Below are positions 13,501-24,279 of a stretch of DNA of 64,000 nt, piece by piece. This DNA is from Drosophila pseudoobscura (taxonomy: Eukaryota > Arthropoda > Insecta > Diptera > Drosophilidae). Below the pieces are notes generated by a model. The model ran no database searches, was not told where the DNA came from, and saw only the letters and a list, made by a program, of their open reading frames with translations. Made by a program: the position numbers and the translations under genes. Location of the stretch: assembly GCF_009870125.1 (NCBI RefSeq), contig NC_046681.1, positions 26,434,001 to 26,498,000 on the forward strand, read 5' to 3'. Numbering within the stretch: the first letter of the stretch is position 1; every line of letters starts with the position of its first letter.

Positions 13501-16500
13501 AACCCGACAGTGACCACAAAGTCGAATTCTGGTCCTGGCTTACACATTTTGCTCGTATTTTGATTGTGACGTGTGTGTGTGCTGGGGGTGCCCGTAGCAG
13601 ACAGCTTATGGCTGTGGCTTAACCCAAATTAATAAAAATTTGGCAACATCAAGTGGATCTACGCATATGTTATAAACTTTGCTAATAACCACCTTCGAAA
13701 CGGGACCCCAGGCGGACCCATGAAATGAACCTTTTGGCTGGGAAGTTTATTAGGTTCGGATACGGGCCTTGGCTCTGGTTACTACTTATGCAAATTTGTT
13801 TCTACCACAAAACTGAACTCCCAAAAAAGGGATCAGACCCTAGACCCTACAACCCAGACCCCAGACTGCTAGACATCGAGACAATGTTATAAAAGTGAAA
13901 TTAGAAAACTTGTTTAATAATTCAGTTGGTTTCATTTGCCATTTCCATCGTTGCCATTTTGTTCGGCTGTCAAACCGCAGCCGTTGGCAGTCGGTCTGCC
14001 AAACCGACTGTCGGCGAAGAAACCTTTTAGTCCCATTTTACATTATGTGGCAATGAATTGAATAAGCAATTTTCTCCATCCCAAATTCCATCTTCTCTTC
14101 TCTCATCATCAGACAACGGAGCACTGTAGACCGGACGAGCACTGCATACCAAATGTCCTCACCTGGCGGGGCGAGTCGGAGATCCAGTCCGGCGATATTC
14201 TAATTGTGGAAATCAATGATGCCATGCTGAATCCATCCCACCAGCCAAACAATACCAGCAGGTAAGCCTCTTAATCGAACTGAAATTATTATGAAATTTA
14301 AATCAGATTTGATGGGGGAGAGATTAATTGAAGGGAATTTTTCAAATGAGATCTTTAGACTATAAACCTTTGAAAATGTAAAAAATTTTCAAAGCTTATA
14401 CGGTTATTTTATAAATATAGAACCTCGTAGTGCGAAACATATTTTGCAAACGTCATAAACCATCGGAGCTTATTGGCCCAACTTTGACAGATAAAAACCT
14501 CCCCTCACCAACAAACTCTAAACCCTAAACAAATATTTTTCCAAATCAAACATTGTAAATCAGAGATTTTAGTAGCTACAATCAGAAAAGCTACATATAT
14601 GTATATAAGCCAAAAAAATATGAATACAGAAATAAAATCAACTAAAATTCTTGAACAAAAATGTGTTTAAAACGTGTGACACTAAAAGAATTCAATGCAA
14701 TAGTATAATATTTGCTCAAAATAAACATATTTAATAGAGAAAAAAACATAAATATTTTTTATTAGGATAAATTTAGCAAAAGCTAAAGATTTTGCAAAAT
14801 ATATAAGCTAACGCAAAGGCTTTAATATCCTGCAACCCTTGTCAAATAAAAATATCTTTTACTGCAAGGAGATACTTTCTCCTCACACATCGTTTATTTC
14901 ATTTACTTTCTATAGACTACAATTTATTTTTGTTCATCACTTCAACTTCATTGTTTGTGTTTTTTTTATTCTCTGATTTTCTCAATTTAATGAAGCACTT
15001 GATGCTCGACGCGTGAAACAAAAGATATCACTTTACTTTAGATATAAGATTCAATTACATAGTCCACACACAGACAGAAGTATACTTTTTTCAACGCTTT
15101 CATGTCAACTGCACTTGTTGAAAATGGTGTCTGCTGACTTGCAGACACAAAGCAGGAGTAAAGTTAACCAAAAGCTGATGGCTGATGGCTGAGAGTGATG
15201 TGTGTTGTTAAGCAGAGTAACTGACTGACTGGCTGGCTACTGGCCACCAAGACACACTGTCATTATGGGCTATCATCAGATGTAGCACCAGCAGCAGCAT
15301 CAGCATCTGCAGCATCATCATCATCCTCCTCATGTAATAGCCGACCCTTTCTTTTTGCTGAGCTCTGACAGGAGCCCAAAGCCCCTCACGTGAGAACTGA
15401 GCAAGATTGGTAATACAGCAACCGAAACTTTCTCCCACCTGTCGTCCTGTTTACGCACATAGTTTTTACGTTTTGGGGAGCTGGGTTGGCCGGAAGGTGC
15501 CTTTTTCTGGCGTTGGGGGCGTTGGTTTTTTTCTTATTGGGTTTTTTTATTTTCAGTTAAGCGCTTTAATGCGCGTTGAAACGTGTTTGTTCGGGAGCTT
15601 ATTATATAATAACATCCATTAAGGACCTTTATTGATTTTTCTTCGGCACGTCTGCCCCCGTCCATAGGGAGGAGGCGGTAGAGTCCTGCAATAGTTGCCT
15701 GGTCGTGCTGGTGTCTAAGTTGGACCAGACACGTTCCGCCATTATCATGCCCTTTTTACAGTTTATTAAATTGTTTTTTTTTTCTCCACCTTCTCCTTCT
15801 CTTCAGTCTCCTTCTAACTCGACTTCCCATGCTCTTTCTCCGTATCTTTTCTCTGTTTGGTTCATTGCTACCAGCAATTTTTTATTTCGTTTCTGTTTAT
15901 TTTATAATGCTCGACAAAAGTCCCCCCTACAAACTGCGCATATAAATGCGCTGCCAGACTCTTCGTGCCCACTCCTTTTAGCCTAGTTGTTGACCATTAG
16001 TCATTTTGGCCAGGACCTCGACATAGACACACACACACAAAGTAACACACAGCTAGCTGACCCTTTTTGCCATGGCAATTATCACGTTTCTCTGGGTTTT
16101 GGTATCACATTTTTTGCGCTGCTCTCTCTCCCTTTTTTGCTCTTTTTAATTTAGCTTTGGTCGCGCACTGGCTCTTATCTTATCTCTTGATAGATGTGGC
16201 AGCAAACGCCACTCCCCCACCCAAACAGCAGGCTCCATCAAAAAGTTTTACCAAAAAGAAAAGAAAACGAGGGGGAAAAAGGAAAAAATTAAAATTCATT
16301 TGTCGATCTCCGGGCAAACATCAAACGCGACCGCGTTAGAAAATGTTCTCTCCCTCTCTAACTTAGCCTGAGGACCGTGGAACTCGAAATTCCCGGCATA
16401 AGTTTTCGGTTCCTGTATGACCCGGAGGGGGTGCTGGAAGGATGTGGCACAGAGTTTTGCCGCTGGCTAACAGGACCGCAAACAATCGAGTTAGTGGAGG

Positions 16501-19500
16501 AGTGAAAGTGAAGCGAAGTTCAGGTCGTGCACAAAAAAGCATAGCATACAATTGAGCGCGCGCGCCAACAGAGAGAGAGAAGAAAACTTCCCGCCAACTA
16601 TGAAAATGAGATGTCAAAAAAGTTTTCATTATCGATTTAATATGTTTCTCTGTCTGTCTGCATTTCGAAGAGTGTGTGGGTGTGTGTGTAGAAAAGTTAA
16701 CAAACGCAATAGCAACAAATAATAATGCCAGGAGGACCCAAGGCAAAGCAAGTGGGTAGCAAATAGATTGAAAACTTTCTTCGGGGTTCGTTTTCCCAGT
16801 TCTCTAACAAGTTTTCTTTTCCCCCCCGCCACGAGTACGTGTTTGTTGAAAAATTGCAAGCTTGGGTACTATACTATATGAGGTGTCTGTCTCGTTCAGG
16901 GTCTGAGTCGGAGTCGGAGCCTGGCTTCTGTGTAGGAATGCGGTATAAAGTTTGGCAACAAGGAGTTCTTTAAATGCCAGAATGCCAGTACAAGTTGGTT
17001 AGCCTCTGTACAGCTTCTTAATGCAGCCAAAATTGAGGGCAATGCCTTAAAGAAGTTTGTTGCATAGTTTTGTAGGCTGAGGTTGGGGAAATAATTTAGA
17101 CGAATTAAAAAACAATATAAATAGAGAATTTATACATCTCATAGCACAACCCAAATGCCCCTAAATAATACTGCTGGATGCAGGGAGATGGGAGCTTTCA
17201 TAATATAAATTATTTCAGGCATCTGTTAAGCAGCTTTGTTTTGGGAGGCAATAAACTATTGTACATCTGGCATTTCCATACCACGCCCAAAAGCCTCAAT
17301 GAACCTTCTCAGCAGGAGCAGCCTCCAACCCCACAAAAGCCTCAACATAAACCCTTTCCCGAGCCGCCATCCCAGCGCTCAACTAATTTCATTTCCGCTT
17401 TTGTGCTATTTAATTTCCGCTAGGACAGGGCAGGCAAGAGAGCTACTGCTTATAAATAAATTTCAATTAATTAAGCACACACATACAGAGAACCCAGAGA
17501 GCATAGAACCTAAAACGAACTGAGCCACGAAGAAGTGTTTGGTCATATTTATAACTTAAACAAGAAAACAGCAGCCCAGCATTTAACTTGCTTCCTATCT
17601 ATACCGGTCGCTCTCTTTCTCTTTCTTTCTGGGTTACTTTAACTACTGCTCTGCTCCAACGCGCTATGCTGCTGCTACTGCCACAATGAATGTCAACATC
17701 CAGCGCGGTACATGCCACACAGGTCTATCAGGTAACACGCTCCGGCCACGAGCATTGCGATGTAACCGAAGGCGTCCTCTTGGATATTACACCGTTGGTG
17801 GTCGATGGCAGGAAACTGGTTACGTTGTATGATAAGGATCTCACCGAGGGAGTTAACTTGCTAATTGGTGAGTAGACCCACGTACTCTTACTATCCCCGG
17901 GTACACATGACTTTGTGGTAAAGTTTCATAAATAAAATAAAATATTGATGAAACGGAGCCATTATTACATTTTACCCTTACTTTTTTAATGAATGATTTT
18001 TCGAATTCAATTTAGTTACCTTTCTGACTTCTTCAGAATTAGGATCATTTTACGAAATCGTCTTATCCCAACCCTTCTCAGTTGATCCTTTTTAACAGAA
18101 TCTCTCTTGTTGAAGCCCTGAAGTCTACTAAGTTTCTTCTTAATATGTCCTCTGTTCAATCTCCTTCGACTAAAGAGTATTCCATCTTCATCTAGTGCAA
18201 TCTATATCAGCATCTCCCTCTCACAGGTTGACGCCTTTGGGGAGCAATTTTTTTCCTTTCTTGCTTGTCCTGTTTGTTGTTCCTGTAAGGCCTATACCGC
18301 AGCCTGCGGCTATTAAATATTTGTTTTCAGCAGCTACCAAGCCACCGCCCCTCGTGCTCCCAGTGTTCATGTAGCTTTAATTAATTTGAAACCCCATTTT
18401 TTCACACTTCCCTCTGATCCCAAACCGTACCGTATCCGTACCGTACCTCTTACCATTCCGTTGTGTTCTTTTCCGTTTTAGTGGTGTCCGAGCTGTGGGG
18501 AGCGCAGTGTGTTCGCCTGAAGGTGACCACGAAAACCGACAATTGTGGCGAGAATGCCGATTGTTCGGGCAAGGGAGTATGCTACTCGAACGCCGGCATG
18601 GAGGAGTACGAGTGTCAGTGTTGCAGCGGTTTTGCGGGCCCGCACTGCGAAGAGATCGATGCGTGTAACCCCAGTCCGTGTACCAACAATGGCATCTGTG
18701 TTGACCTGTCGCAGGGTCATGAGGGCAATTCCTACCAGTGCCTGTGTCCATACGGTAGGTCATTAATCTCTCTCTATCTCTTTCTGCTAATTAGCAGAGT
18801 TATGGGATTTCGCTACTAATATGCCTTTGGTGTTTTTTTTTTGTCCCTTCTGTTAGGATATGCGGGCAAGAACTGTCAATACGAGTCGGATCCCTGCAAT
18901 CCCGCCGAGTGCATGAATGGCGGCAGCTGTGTTGGTAACTCGACGCATTTTCGGTGAGTCCAAGGCAAACAGAAACACAGAGACCCGGCACAGCCATAGA
19001 CGGAGCTTTCATTCAATTATCCTGGCCATTGTTTTTGCGGTTCTGTCTGGCCCTCTCCGTCACTGTCTGTATTTGCACATAAATGTTGACTTTTGTCGCA
19101 TGTTCAGAAATTTCTGTGCCAGTATAACCTTTATCCCTTCCCTTCCTTTATGCAGCTGCGATTGTACGCCCGGCTTCACAGGACCTCTGTGCCAGCACAG
19201 CCTGAACGAGTGCGAGTCGTCGCCCTGTGTGCACGGCATCTGTGTGGATCAGGAGGATGGCTTCCGCTGCTTCTGTCAGCCAGGTGAGTGAACAATTCGC
19301 CAAATAAACGCAAATTGCCTTCATTCTTTTGTTGATTCGGTCGCAAAATCGCTCCCATAATGCCAATATTTTGCAAGTTATCATCGTGAAAATTCACATA
19401 CACATCATTGTTGGCATTGCTGGTTCTATAATAAATTGAGTTATGGTTGGAAATTCCAATGGATCATTGTGATGGGTTGAGTAAAACGATGACTAGCTTT

Positions 19501-22500
19501 AAACAGTTGGTAAATGAAACCATTGTGAAAGACAGCCGAAAGGAATCCTATCCCGAGAATTTTACAGGTATATATTACTTTATTAGGCTTCGCACAATAG
19601 TTTTAGGCATTATTAATTCCGATCAATGTAGGTCTGAAGAAATATGTGGAATCAAAAGTTTTATTGACAAATATTTAAATGTATGAAAATTTGCATTACA
19701 TTTCCAGTCAAATTATTTTATCCAGGTATAAAATTATATAGGTATTAATCATTTTCCTTAGCTAATAGGATTGCTTATTATTTCAACTGAATTACATTTC
19801 TTTAAGACAATCAATTTTCGCTTTAGAAATCGAATTGAACTCAGATGCAAATCAAAAATCTACATCGAAGCTCATAAATTATTTCATTGGCACAAACACA
19901 ATTTACATAAATCGCACTCAATCACAATGAAAGTAAATTTATAAAAAAAAAAATCCAAATACAAAGGCAATTCCGGAAAGTCTGGTGGAAGAAGCCATAC
20001 CGGTCGAGACATCGTCTCCGTCGGAGACTTCCTTCCCCTCTGGGGGCCGCGCAGAGCCAGTCAGTGCTAAAACATTTCTCATTGAAATTTCCATTTCATT
20101 TATTTTCCACATTTACGTTACGTATACCCCACAACCTCTTTTTCATCCACTCTTTTCCCCTGTGTGTGTCTCGCAGGATTCGCCGGGGAGCTGTGCAACT
20201 TCGAGTATAATGAATGCGAATCGAATCCGTGTCAGAATGGCGGCGAATGCATCGATCACATTGGCAGCTACGAGTGTCACTGCACGAAGGGCTACACCGG
20301 CAACCGTTGCCAAATAAAGGTGAGTGAACAATAGAAAATATAATGGTTCTTTTTATTAAATCGAAGCAGGGAATACCCTATACATAGGGGAGGGTACTAT
20401 CTACAAATATTTCAAAAAACCGGTGAAATGGAGTCTCGTTTCACAATTGTTGAGTATTTATGTTACTGCTCTCATCTCTAACCTTTAATGAACGCAAAGT
20501 GTATAAAATGGTGTCTTTAAATGATTGTAATAATCTGCAGAAAAGAGTCCAATAGAGTTCAATTTATTGAACAATTTCACATGTATTTGATAGACAAAAT
20601 TTTGATCTTTCACGGTCTTGCCTACTCCTTTTTTTTTTAGAAAAACTAAATTTTTGTATATTATGAAGAACATTTCTAAGAATGAAACCATTTTAAAGTC
20701 GTCTTTTTTTGTCAAAGCCCTTCCCAGGAGTCCCCATTAACTGATTTTTATTCCCCGAGATAATCAATATTTTAGAATGATAACAAATCTGCCGACAATT
20801 CCCCGATGTACCAGTTGAGCGACCTCTGCAGGGGCCTGTCGTTGTCGGAGCATCTTTGAATGGATATTAATTTAATTTGCTCAAGCCCGAGACGCGGCTC
20901 ACTCTCTCTGTCTGTGTGTCTGCCTGTCTGTACCATACGTGTATTTCGTATGTATGTATATGCATAGGCAATGAGGCTGGATTGCCTTGGTGTGGGTACG
21001 CGTTCGCGTGCATGTGTGCGAATGTACGTATACTGGGGAAAATACATTTTTGAATACGTAATGAACTTTCTGCGAAGCTTTCATTTCTATTCCAACATTT
21101 TTTTTTCGCCTTCTCTGAGTCCTGCTCAATATGCTTTGATTTGTGCTATTTTTTTGTTTTTCAGGTTGATTTCTGCGCCAACAAGCCATGCCCCGAAGGA
21201 CATCGCTGCATGGATCATGGAAATGATTTCAGCTGCGAATGCCCAGGAGGTCGCAACGGACCGGATTGTAATCAAATGCCACGAACGGTAAGTCATGATT
21301 TATGCAGTCCCTGGGAATGGGTTGGGTCTGGGTCTGAGCTTGGGCTTCGTATCGGGGTTTGGGCATCCTCTTCCCGGTTGTCTATCTGTGTCCTGTCTGT
21401 ATCTGTGTCTGTGCTGCTGCTGCAGCCATGTGCATGGAAAAAGGCCAGCAAATAGCCACAAATTGTTGGCTTGCTTGCTATCCCTCCTATATGTGTGTAT
21501 GTGTGCGTGGGTTTTGACCAGCTGCAGCTGCAACGTAATTGTTGCCAATTTCGTTAGCCAACTGCTGTAAAATTTCATATACATTTTTGTAGTAGTGTTT
21601 CCCCAATTTTCATTGCTCTTCCTGCGGTTTGTTGTGTGCATTTTTAAACTGATTTACGGCTTTGGCTTGTTTGCGTTTGGCTACTCTCCATTTGATATTG
21701 TGTTACCCCTAACAAAATGAATAGTTTGTGTTTGTGTTTGTTTGAGTTCTCCCAAGAAGATTTTTAATTGAAATTGATATTTTATTTAGTTTTGGGCAAG
21801 TTTTGGGATACCCCAAGCCCATTCTTACATCAAAGTTGAGTACATCCTCCAGCCAGCCGAAGGACGCCCGACCATCACTTGGTTCATAAATTAAGTTAAC
21901 TTTGTTAAGGGCACAGGCCTGGCCTGGCCTGGCCTGGTACTCTCCACAGAAAACTGACAAGGCCAACAATGGTGGAACTACCAGTAAGTGGAGCGGGCTG
22001 GGGAGGGGAAGAAAAGAATTTAATAAACGCTCAATGGACTTGATAATTTGTGGTGCTAAAATAAAACTTAACAAAATGTACATAAATTAAGCGTCAAGGC
22101 GCCATAATTAAAGCTTTGTGAAAATGATGGACACTCTGACTAACCGCGAGACTCCTGGGGGAAGGGATCAGGCCCAGAAAACACTGTCATTAAGGGGGCG
22201 GTGTCGGCAGCGGGAGTGGGAGTGGGTCTAGAAATTGTGGCTTCCAGTCGGGGGCTCCAGCAAAATTAATTACATTTTCCATGCCAGGCACACACTCAGG
22301 AGAGGTGGAGGAGAACAACCTCCTGGTAATTGTTAGTGGGGCTGGGGGTTGCGGTTGGACAGGCAGCTGCTCGTTTATAAGACAGGATCCTAACCATTGC
22401 GATGATAATTCTCAGTACTTCCAGCAATGCCAAGTGAATCCCTGCACCCATGGCGGCACTTGTTGGTCCAGCGGCGAAAGTTTCTACTGCGCCTGTCGTC

Positions 22501-24107
22501 CTGGCTACACCGGAACCATGTGCGAAGGTAAGTCGGCGGTGGCCGTGGCCGAAAAGTCATTAACTTGATTAAGGCCATCCCATCACAAAATATGTTTCCC
22601 CCTGGTGGCTACTATCTAACTTTTTTTTTATCCTGTTCACTGTTTCCCCGTTTCTGGCTTTCCTTTTTCCGCTTTCCAGATGAGTTTGTGGTCGAGACTG
22701 TCGTTAGCTCCAGTGAATTTATTGTCGACGATGCGAACGCTAGAAATTTTAATGACAAAACTTTCGGTTCATCGGTTGTGCTTAAGAGTCCCATTGAATT
22801 GCATAATGCATATTTTGCGGCCGGAGTTCTGGCAGCCGCCATTTTCATCGTTGCCGTTGTGGTAAGTTTCAACACTCCAAAAAACACACACCCAAGCACA
22901 CACGGACGCACGGAATCGGTAGAGTGTTCTGGAGGGATGGGTGTAGTACGGCCGTACAAGGTCCCGTCCCCGTGACCAACAGGGGAAATTGTACTTTGCG
23001 GTTATGCAAAGTGCGCGAAATGGCATTGCATATTCATTTCGATGTCGGCAGCTACATGGAAAAGCCACGGAAACTGCTCGGTCGAGTCGCAGGGCTTTAA
23101 CCCGAAAGTTCTCAATCCCGAATCGAGTCGAGCTTAAAGCAGATGCAAATTTATGCACTTGTATGCCCTGGATGGGACTCGCACACTCAATGTGTGTGTT
23201 ACTTCAACTGGAGGCGACTCTATGCCAATTTATAGTAACCCAAAGGAGGTTGCCTTCCATTTTAAAATGGGTTTCGACCCAGTGAAATGGATACCTATCG
23301 AGCGAGAATCCTTGTAATTCTGCTTCAAATTAAGTTATTCCCTTCCGAGGTTCAGGCGGCCCTTAAAGACAGAAATTGATGGCTGAAAATGGATGAAAAG
23401 ATTTGCTTTCGGGAACTTCATCTTCAGGGCATTTTGGCTTGAGGCATATTCTTTTTCTTACTTTTAAGATATTACGTGCCTTTCTTGAATTTGTTAAAGC
23501 AATCGTAAAATCAGCATAATTTTAAGAGCTTTTCATTTTAAAAAAGATGAAATATACCTTCAACTTAATTTTCCATCTTAAACCATTACCAATTCCATAT
23601 TTCAATCGTCTATAACCATTTACTAAGACCCGAAAACCCTTTCCATTCGCATTTCAGGTCACCATTTGTCACTGCAAGGTCAATCAGACGTATCGGAAAT
23701 TCTCCACACGTTCCACCTCGTTTATACCCATTTTGGGCTTCAGTCGGCGACCCAAAATGCAGGGCAAGCTCAATAAACATTGGCTGAGTGGCAAGGGTCC
23801 AAATGGCCCCGGCCAGCCCGGCACCAGCAGCAGTAGTGGCGGTGGGGGTGCAGCAGGACCTTCCAGCGGAGGAGCGCAGCGGGGATCTCTGACTGGAGCG
23901 ACGACGCACTCAATGCGCCATTTGCCCAGCCATCCACAGACACAGACCTCGCTGGGCAGTGGTGCCACTGGCGGCAGCAACAACTGTGGTGCTGCTGGAG
24001 GTGGACAGCTGCAAGAGCGACCTTTCCAGCGGCACCTGGCCATGAACCTCGAGAACGACATGTACTACACCGTCGAGAACTCGCAGCACTCGCCGTTGAT
24101 TCAGTGA
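8447..24107 (+). CDS. wry: EGF-repeat single-pass membrane protein, weary-like (spliced, 11 coding exons)
   Basis: Joined exons 8447-10546, 14113-14261, 17704-17867, 18482-18754, 18857-18953, 19156-19283, 20177-20319, 21165-21287, 22425-22527, 22680-22861 and 23658-24107 give one open frame of about 1303 residues; all junctions are GT..AG and phases agree. Order: signal peptide 1-19; Thr/Pro-rich mucin-like region to about 640; a Cys-containing domain without a name I know at about 700-840; seven EGF repeats at about 840-1094; juxtamembrane stalk; one hydrophobic helix near 1138-1158; a roughly 145-residue Gly/Ser-rich cytoplasmic tail. This is the architecture of a cell-surface ligand or receptor of the Delta/Notch-associated type. 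The Drosophila gene I know that fits best is weary, a proposed Notch ligand (identification from memory). No DSL domain is visible. The start ATG has the fly consensus CAAA just before it. Gene structure is solid; the name is not. Confidence 0.85.
10547..14112 (+). other. Intron 2 of the EGF gene
   Basis: 3.6 kb between phase-0 exons. No convincing nested gene. Contains a full match to the CTCF binding consensus at 12966-12979 and several long but Met-poor open frames judged to be noise. A short inverted repeat (AACCGCAGCCGTT / ccgacTGTCGG type) lies near 13975-14015. Confidence 0.6.
12966..12979. promoter_or_regulatory. CTCF-type insulator motif
   Basis: CTGCCATCTACTGG fits the CTCF consensus SYGCCMYCTRSTGG at every position. 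It sits in intron 2 of the EGF gene. Drosophila CTCF binds closely related sites. Motif match only; occupancy unknown. Confidence 0.4.
14113..14261 (+). CDS. wry-like exon 3
   Basis: Encodes about residues 701-750, starting TTEHCRPDEHCIPN, with an Asn-glycosylation candidate NNTS across the next junction. The acceptor is TCATCATCAG, the donor GTAAGC at 14262; it enters in phase 0 and leaves in phase 2. It has paired cysteines and an acidic, beta-rich look (GDILIVEIND), so it is probably part of a folded extracellular domain just before the EGF repeats. Confidence 0.8.
14262..17703 (+). other. Intron 3 of the EGF gene
   Basis: 3.4 kb, AT-rich at 14.3-15.1 kb and mixed after. Contains CAG/CAT triplet repeats near 15285-15335 and CA/GT tracts near 16030 and 16675. 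No exon found on either strand. Confidence 0.6.
17704..17867 (+). CDS. wry-like exon 4
   Basis: Encodes about residues 750-805 (HATQVYQVTRSGHEHCDVTE onward). Acceptor ACATCCAG, donor GTGAGT at 17868, leaving in phase 1. Together with exons 3 and 5 it makes up the non-EGF extracellular domain ending in the sequence WGAQCVRLKV. I do not recognise the fold. Confidence 0.8.
17868..18481 (+). other. Intron 4 of the EGF gene, with CCGTA repeat
   Basis: 614 bp. Just before the acceptor, at about 18423-18447, lies a short CCGTA-type tandem repeat; the acceptor itself is TTCCGTTTTAG. Nothing else notable. Confidence 0.6.
18482..18754 (+). CDS. wry-like exon 5: EGF repeats 1 and 2
   Basis: Follows a pyrimidine-rich acceptor ending TTTTAG and ends at donor GTAGGT (18755), phase 1. 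EGF1 runs from CGENADCSGKG to GFAGPHC and carries an unusual double Cys (CQCCSGF). EGF2 runs from CNPSPCTNNG through LCPYG, finishing in the next exon. The six-cysteine spacing is typical. Confidence 0.88.
18857..18953 (+). CDS. wry-like exon 6: end of EGF2, start of EGF3
   Basis: Encodes GYAGKNCQYESDPCNPAECM onward to an N-glycosylation site NST. The third EGF contains CMNGGSC, which matches the O-fucose consensus C-x4-S/T-C. Acceptor after a T-rich run ending at 18856; donor GTGAGT at 18954; phases 1 to 2. Confidence 0.85.
19156..19283 (+). CDS. wry-like exon 7: end of EGF3 and EGF4
   Basis: Encodes CDCTPGFTGPLC and then EGF4 beginning CESSPCVHGIC. CESSPC fits the O-glucose consensus C-x-S-x-P/A-C. 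Acceptor TATGCAG, donor GTGAGT at 19284, phases 2 to 1. Confidence 0.87.
19284..20176 (+). other. Intron 7 of the EGF gene
   Basis: 893 bp, AT-rich, no exon seen. A short perfect inverted repeat (GTCTCCGTCGGAGAC) sits near 20013-20028, close to the 3' end. Confidence 0.6.
20177..20319 (+). CDS. wry-like exon 8: end of EGF4 and EGF5
   Basis: Encodes GFAGELCNFEYNECESNPC and CIDHIGSYECHCTKGYTGNRC. EGF5 has the NEC entry and the C-x-D-x4-Y/F pattern of calcium-binding EGF repeats and another O-glucose site (CESNPC). Acceptor TCTCGCAG, donor GTGAGT at 20320, phases 1 to 0. Confidence 0.9.
20320..21164 (+). other. Intron 8 of the EGF gene
   Basis: 845 bp, with a TGTCTGTCTG-type repeat near 20907-20930 and several T tracts. 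Ends in a strong pyrimidine tract. No exon seen. Confidence 0.6.
21165..21287 (+). CDS. wry-like exon 9: EGF6
   Basis: A symmetrical phase 0-0 exon of 41 codons holding one whole EGF (CANKPCPEGHRC ... CECPGGRNGPDC). Because it is symmetrical, skipping it would remove one EGF without changing the frame. Acceptor has a long T tract ending TTTTTCAG; donor GTAAGT at 21288. Confidence 0.88.
21288..22424 (+). other. Intron 9 of the EGF gene
   Basis: 1.1 kb. Contains a GGCCT tandem repeat at about 21916-21938. It also contains an unused-looking strong acceptor near 22287 (TTTTCCATGCCAG) that would lead into a stop in the required frame, and the alternative in-frame acceptor at 22385. Confidence 0.6.
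22425..22527 (+). CDS. wry-like exon 10: EGF7 (acceptor uncertain)
   Basis: Encodes QCQVNPCTHGGTCWSSGESF onward to GYTGTMCE, a full EGF with an O-fucose site (CTHGGTC). Two in-frame acceptors exist: one ending at 22424 (CTTCCAG) and one ending at 22385 (AAGACAG), which would add 13 residues including a Cys (DPNHCDDNSQYFQ). The downstream one has the better pyrimidine tract and gives an even cysteine count. Donor GTAAGT at 22528, phase 1. Confidence 0.82.
22680..22861 (+). CDS. wry-like exon 11: stalk and transmembrane helix
   Basis: Encodes a stalk rich in Val, Asp and Ser, then the start of the membrane helix (FAAGVLAAAIFIVAVV). The helix is completed by the next exon. Acceptor GCTTTCCAG, donor GTAAGT at 22862, phases 1 to 0. 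Confidence 0.87.
22862..23657 (+). other. Intron 11 of the EGF gene
   Basis: 796 bp interrupting the transmembrane helix codons. No exon seen; acceptor CGCATTTCAG. Confidence 0.6.
23658..24107 (+). CDS. wry-like exon 12: cytoplasmic tail and stop
   Basis: Begins VTICHCKVNQTYRKF, with cysteines at the membrane face that could be lipidated and basic stop-transfer residues. It continues as a Gly/Ser/Gln-rich, low-complexity tail and ends with the conserved-looking sequence NDMYYTVENSQHSPLIQ before TGA at 24105-24107. The YY and PLIQ end could be short signalling or sorting motifs (inference). Confidence 0.9.
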   Translation, partial: VTICHCKVNQTYRKFSTRSTSFIPILGFSRRPKMQGKLNKHWLSGKGPNGPGQPGTSSSSGGGGAAGPSSGGAQRGSLTGATTHSMRHLPSHPQTQTSLGSGATGGSNNCGAAGGGQLQERPFQRHLAMNLENDMYYTVENSQHSPLIQ

Positions 24108-24273
24108 GAATTGGATGCGAACGGTGGATGGTTAGTAAAATTTACGCCACGCACTGATCAGAGCCACACGGATTGAGTGGTTATTTGCGGGTGGGGCTCG
24201 CCGGGGGAGGAGTGTGTAATTAACTTTGATGCTACTCGTTGAATATTCCAAATATTGAACAGTATTCGATAAT

Positions 24274-24279
24274 AATAAA
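24274..24279 (+). terminator. Candidate poly(A) signal of the EGF gene
   Basis: The first AATAAA after the stop codon, 167 bp downstream, in an AT-rich setting. Later AATAAA copies (for example near 25320) could serve as alternative sites. Cleavage site not determined. Confidence 0.45.

Noticed and set aside
13347..13622. 91-codon open frame with a Lys/Arg-rich middle
   Set aside because: Starts from TTG; the first ATG is at 13402. No promoter, no family resemblance; lies in an intron.
22281..22320. Strong-looking acceptor at 22287 for exon 10
   Set aside because: In the phase demanded by exon 9 it runs into a TAA within about 40 bp.
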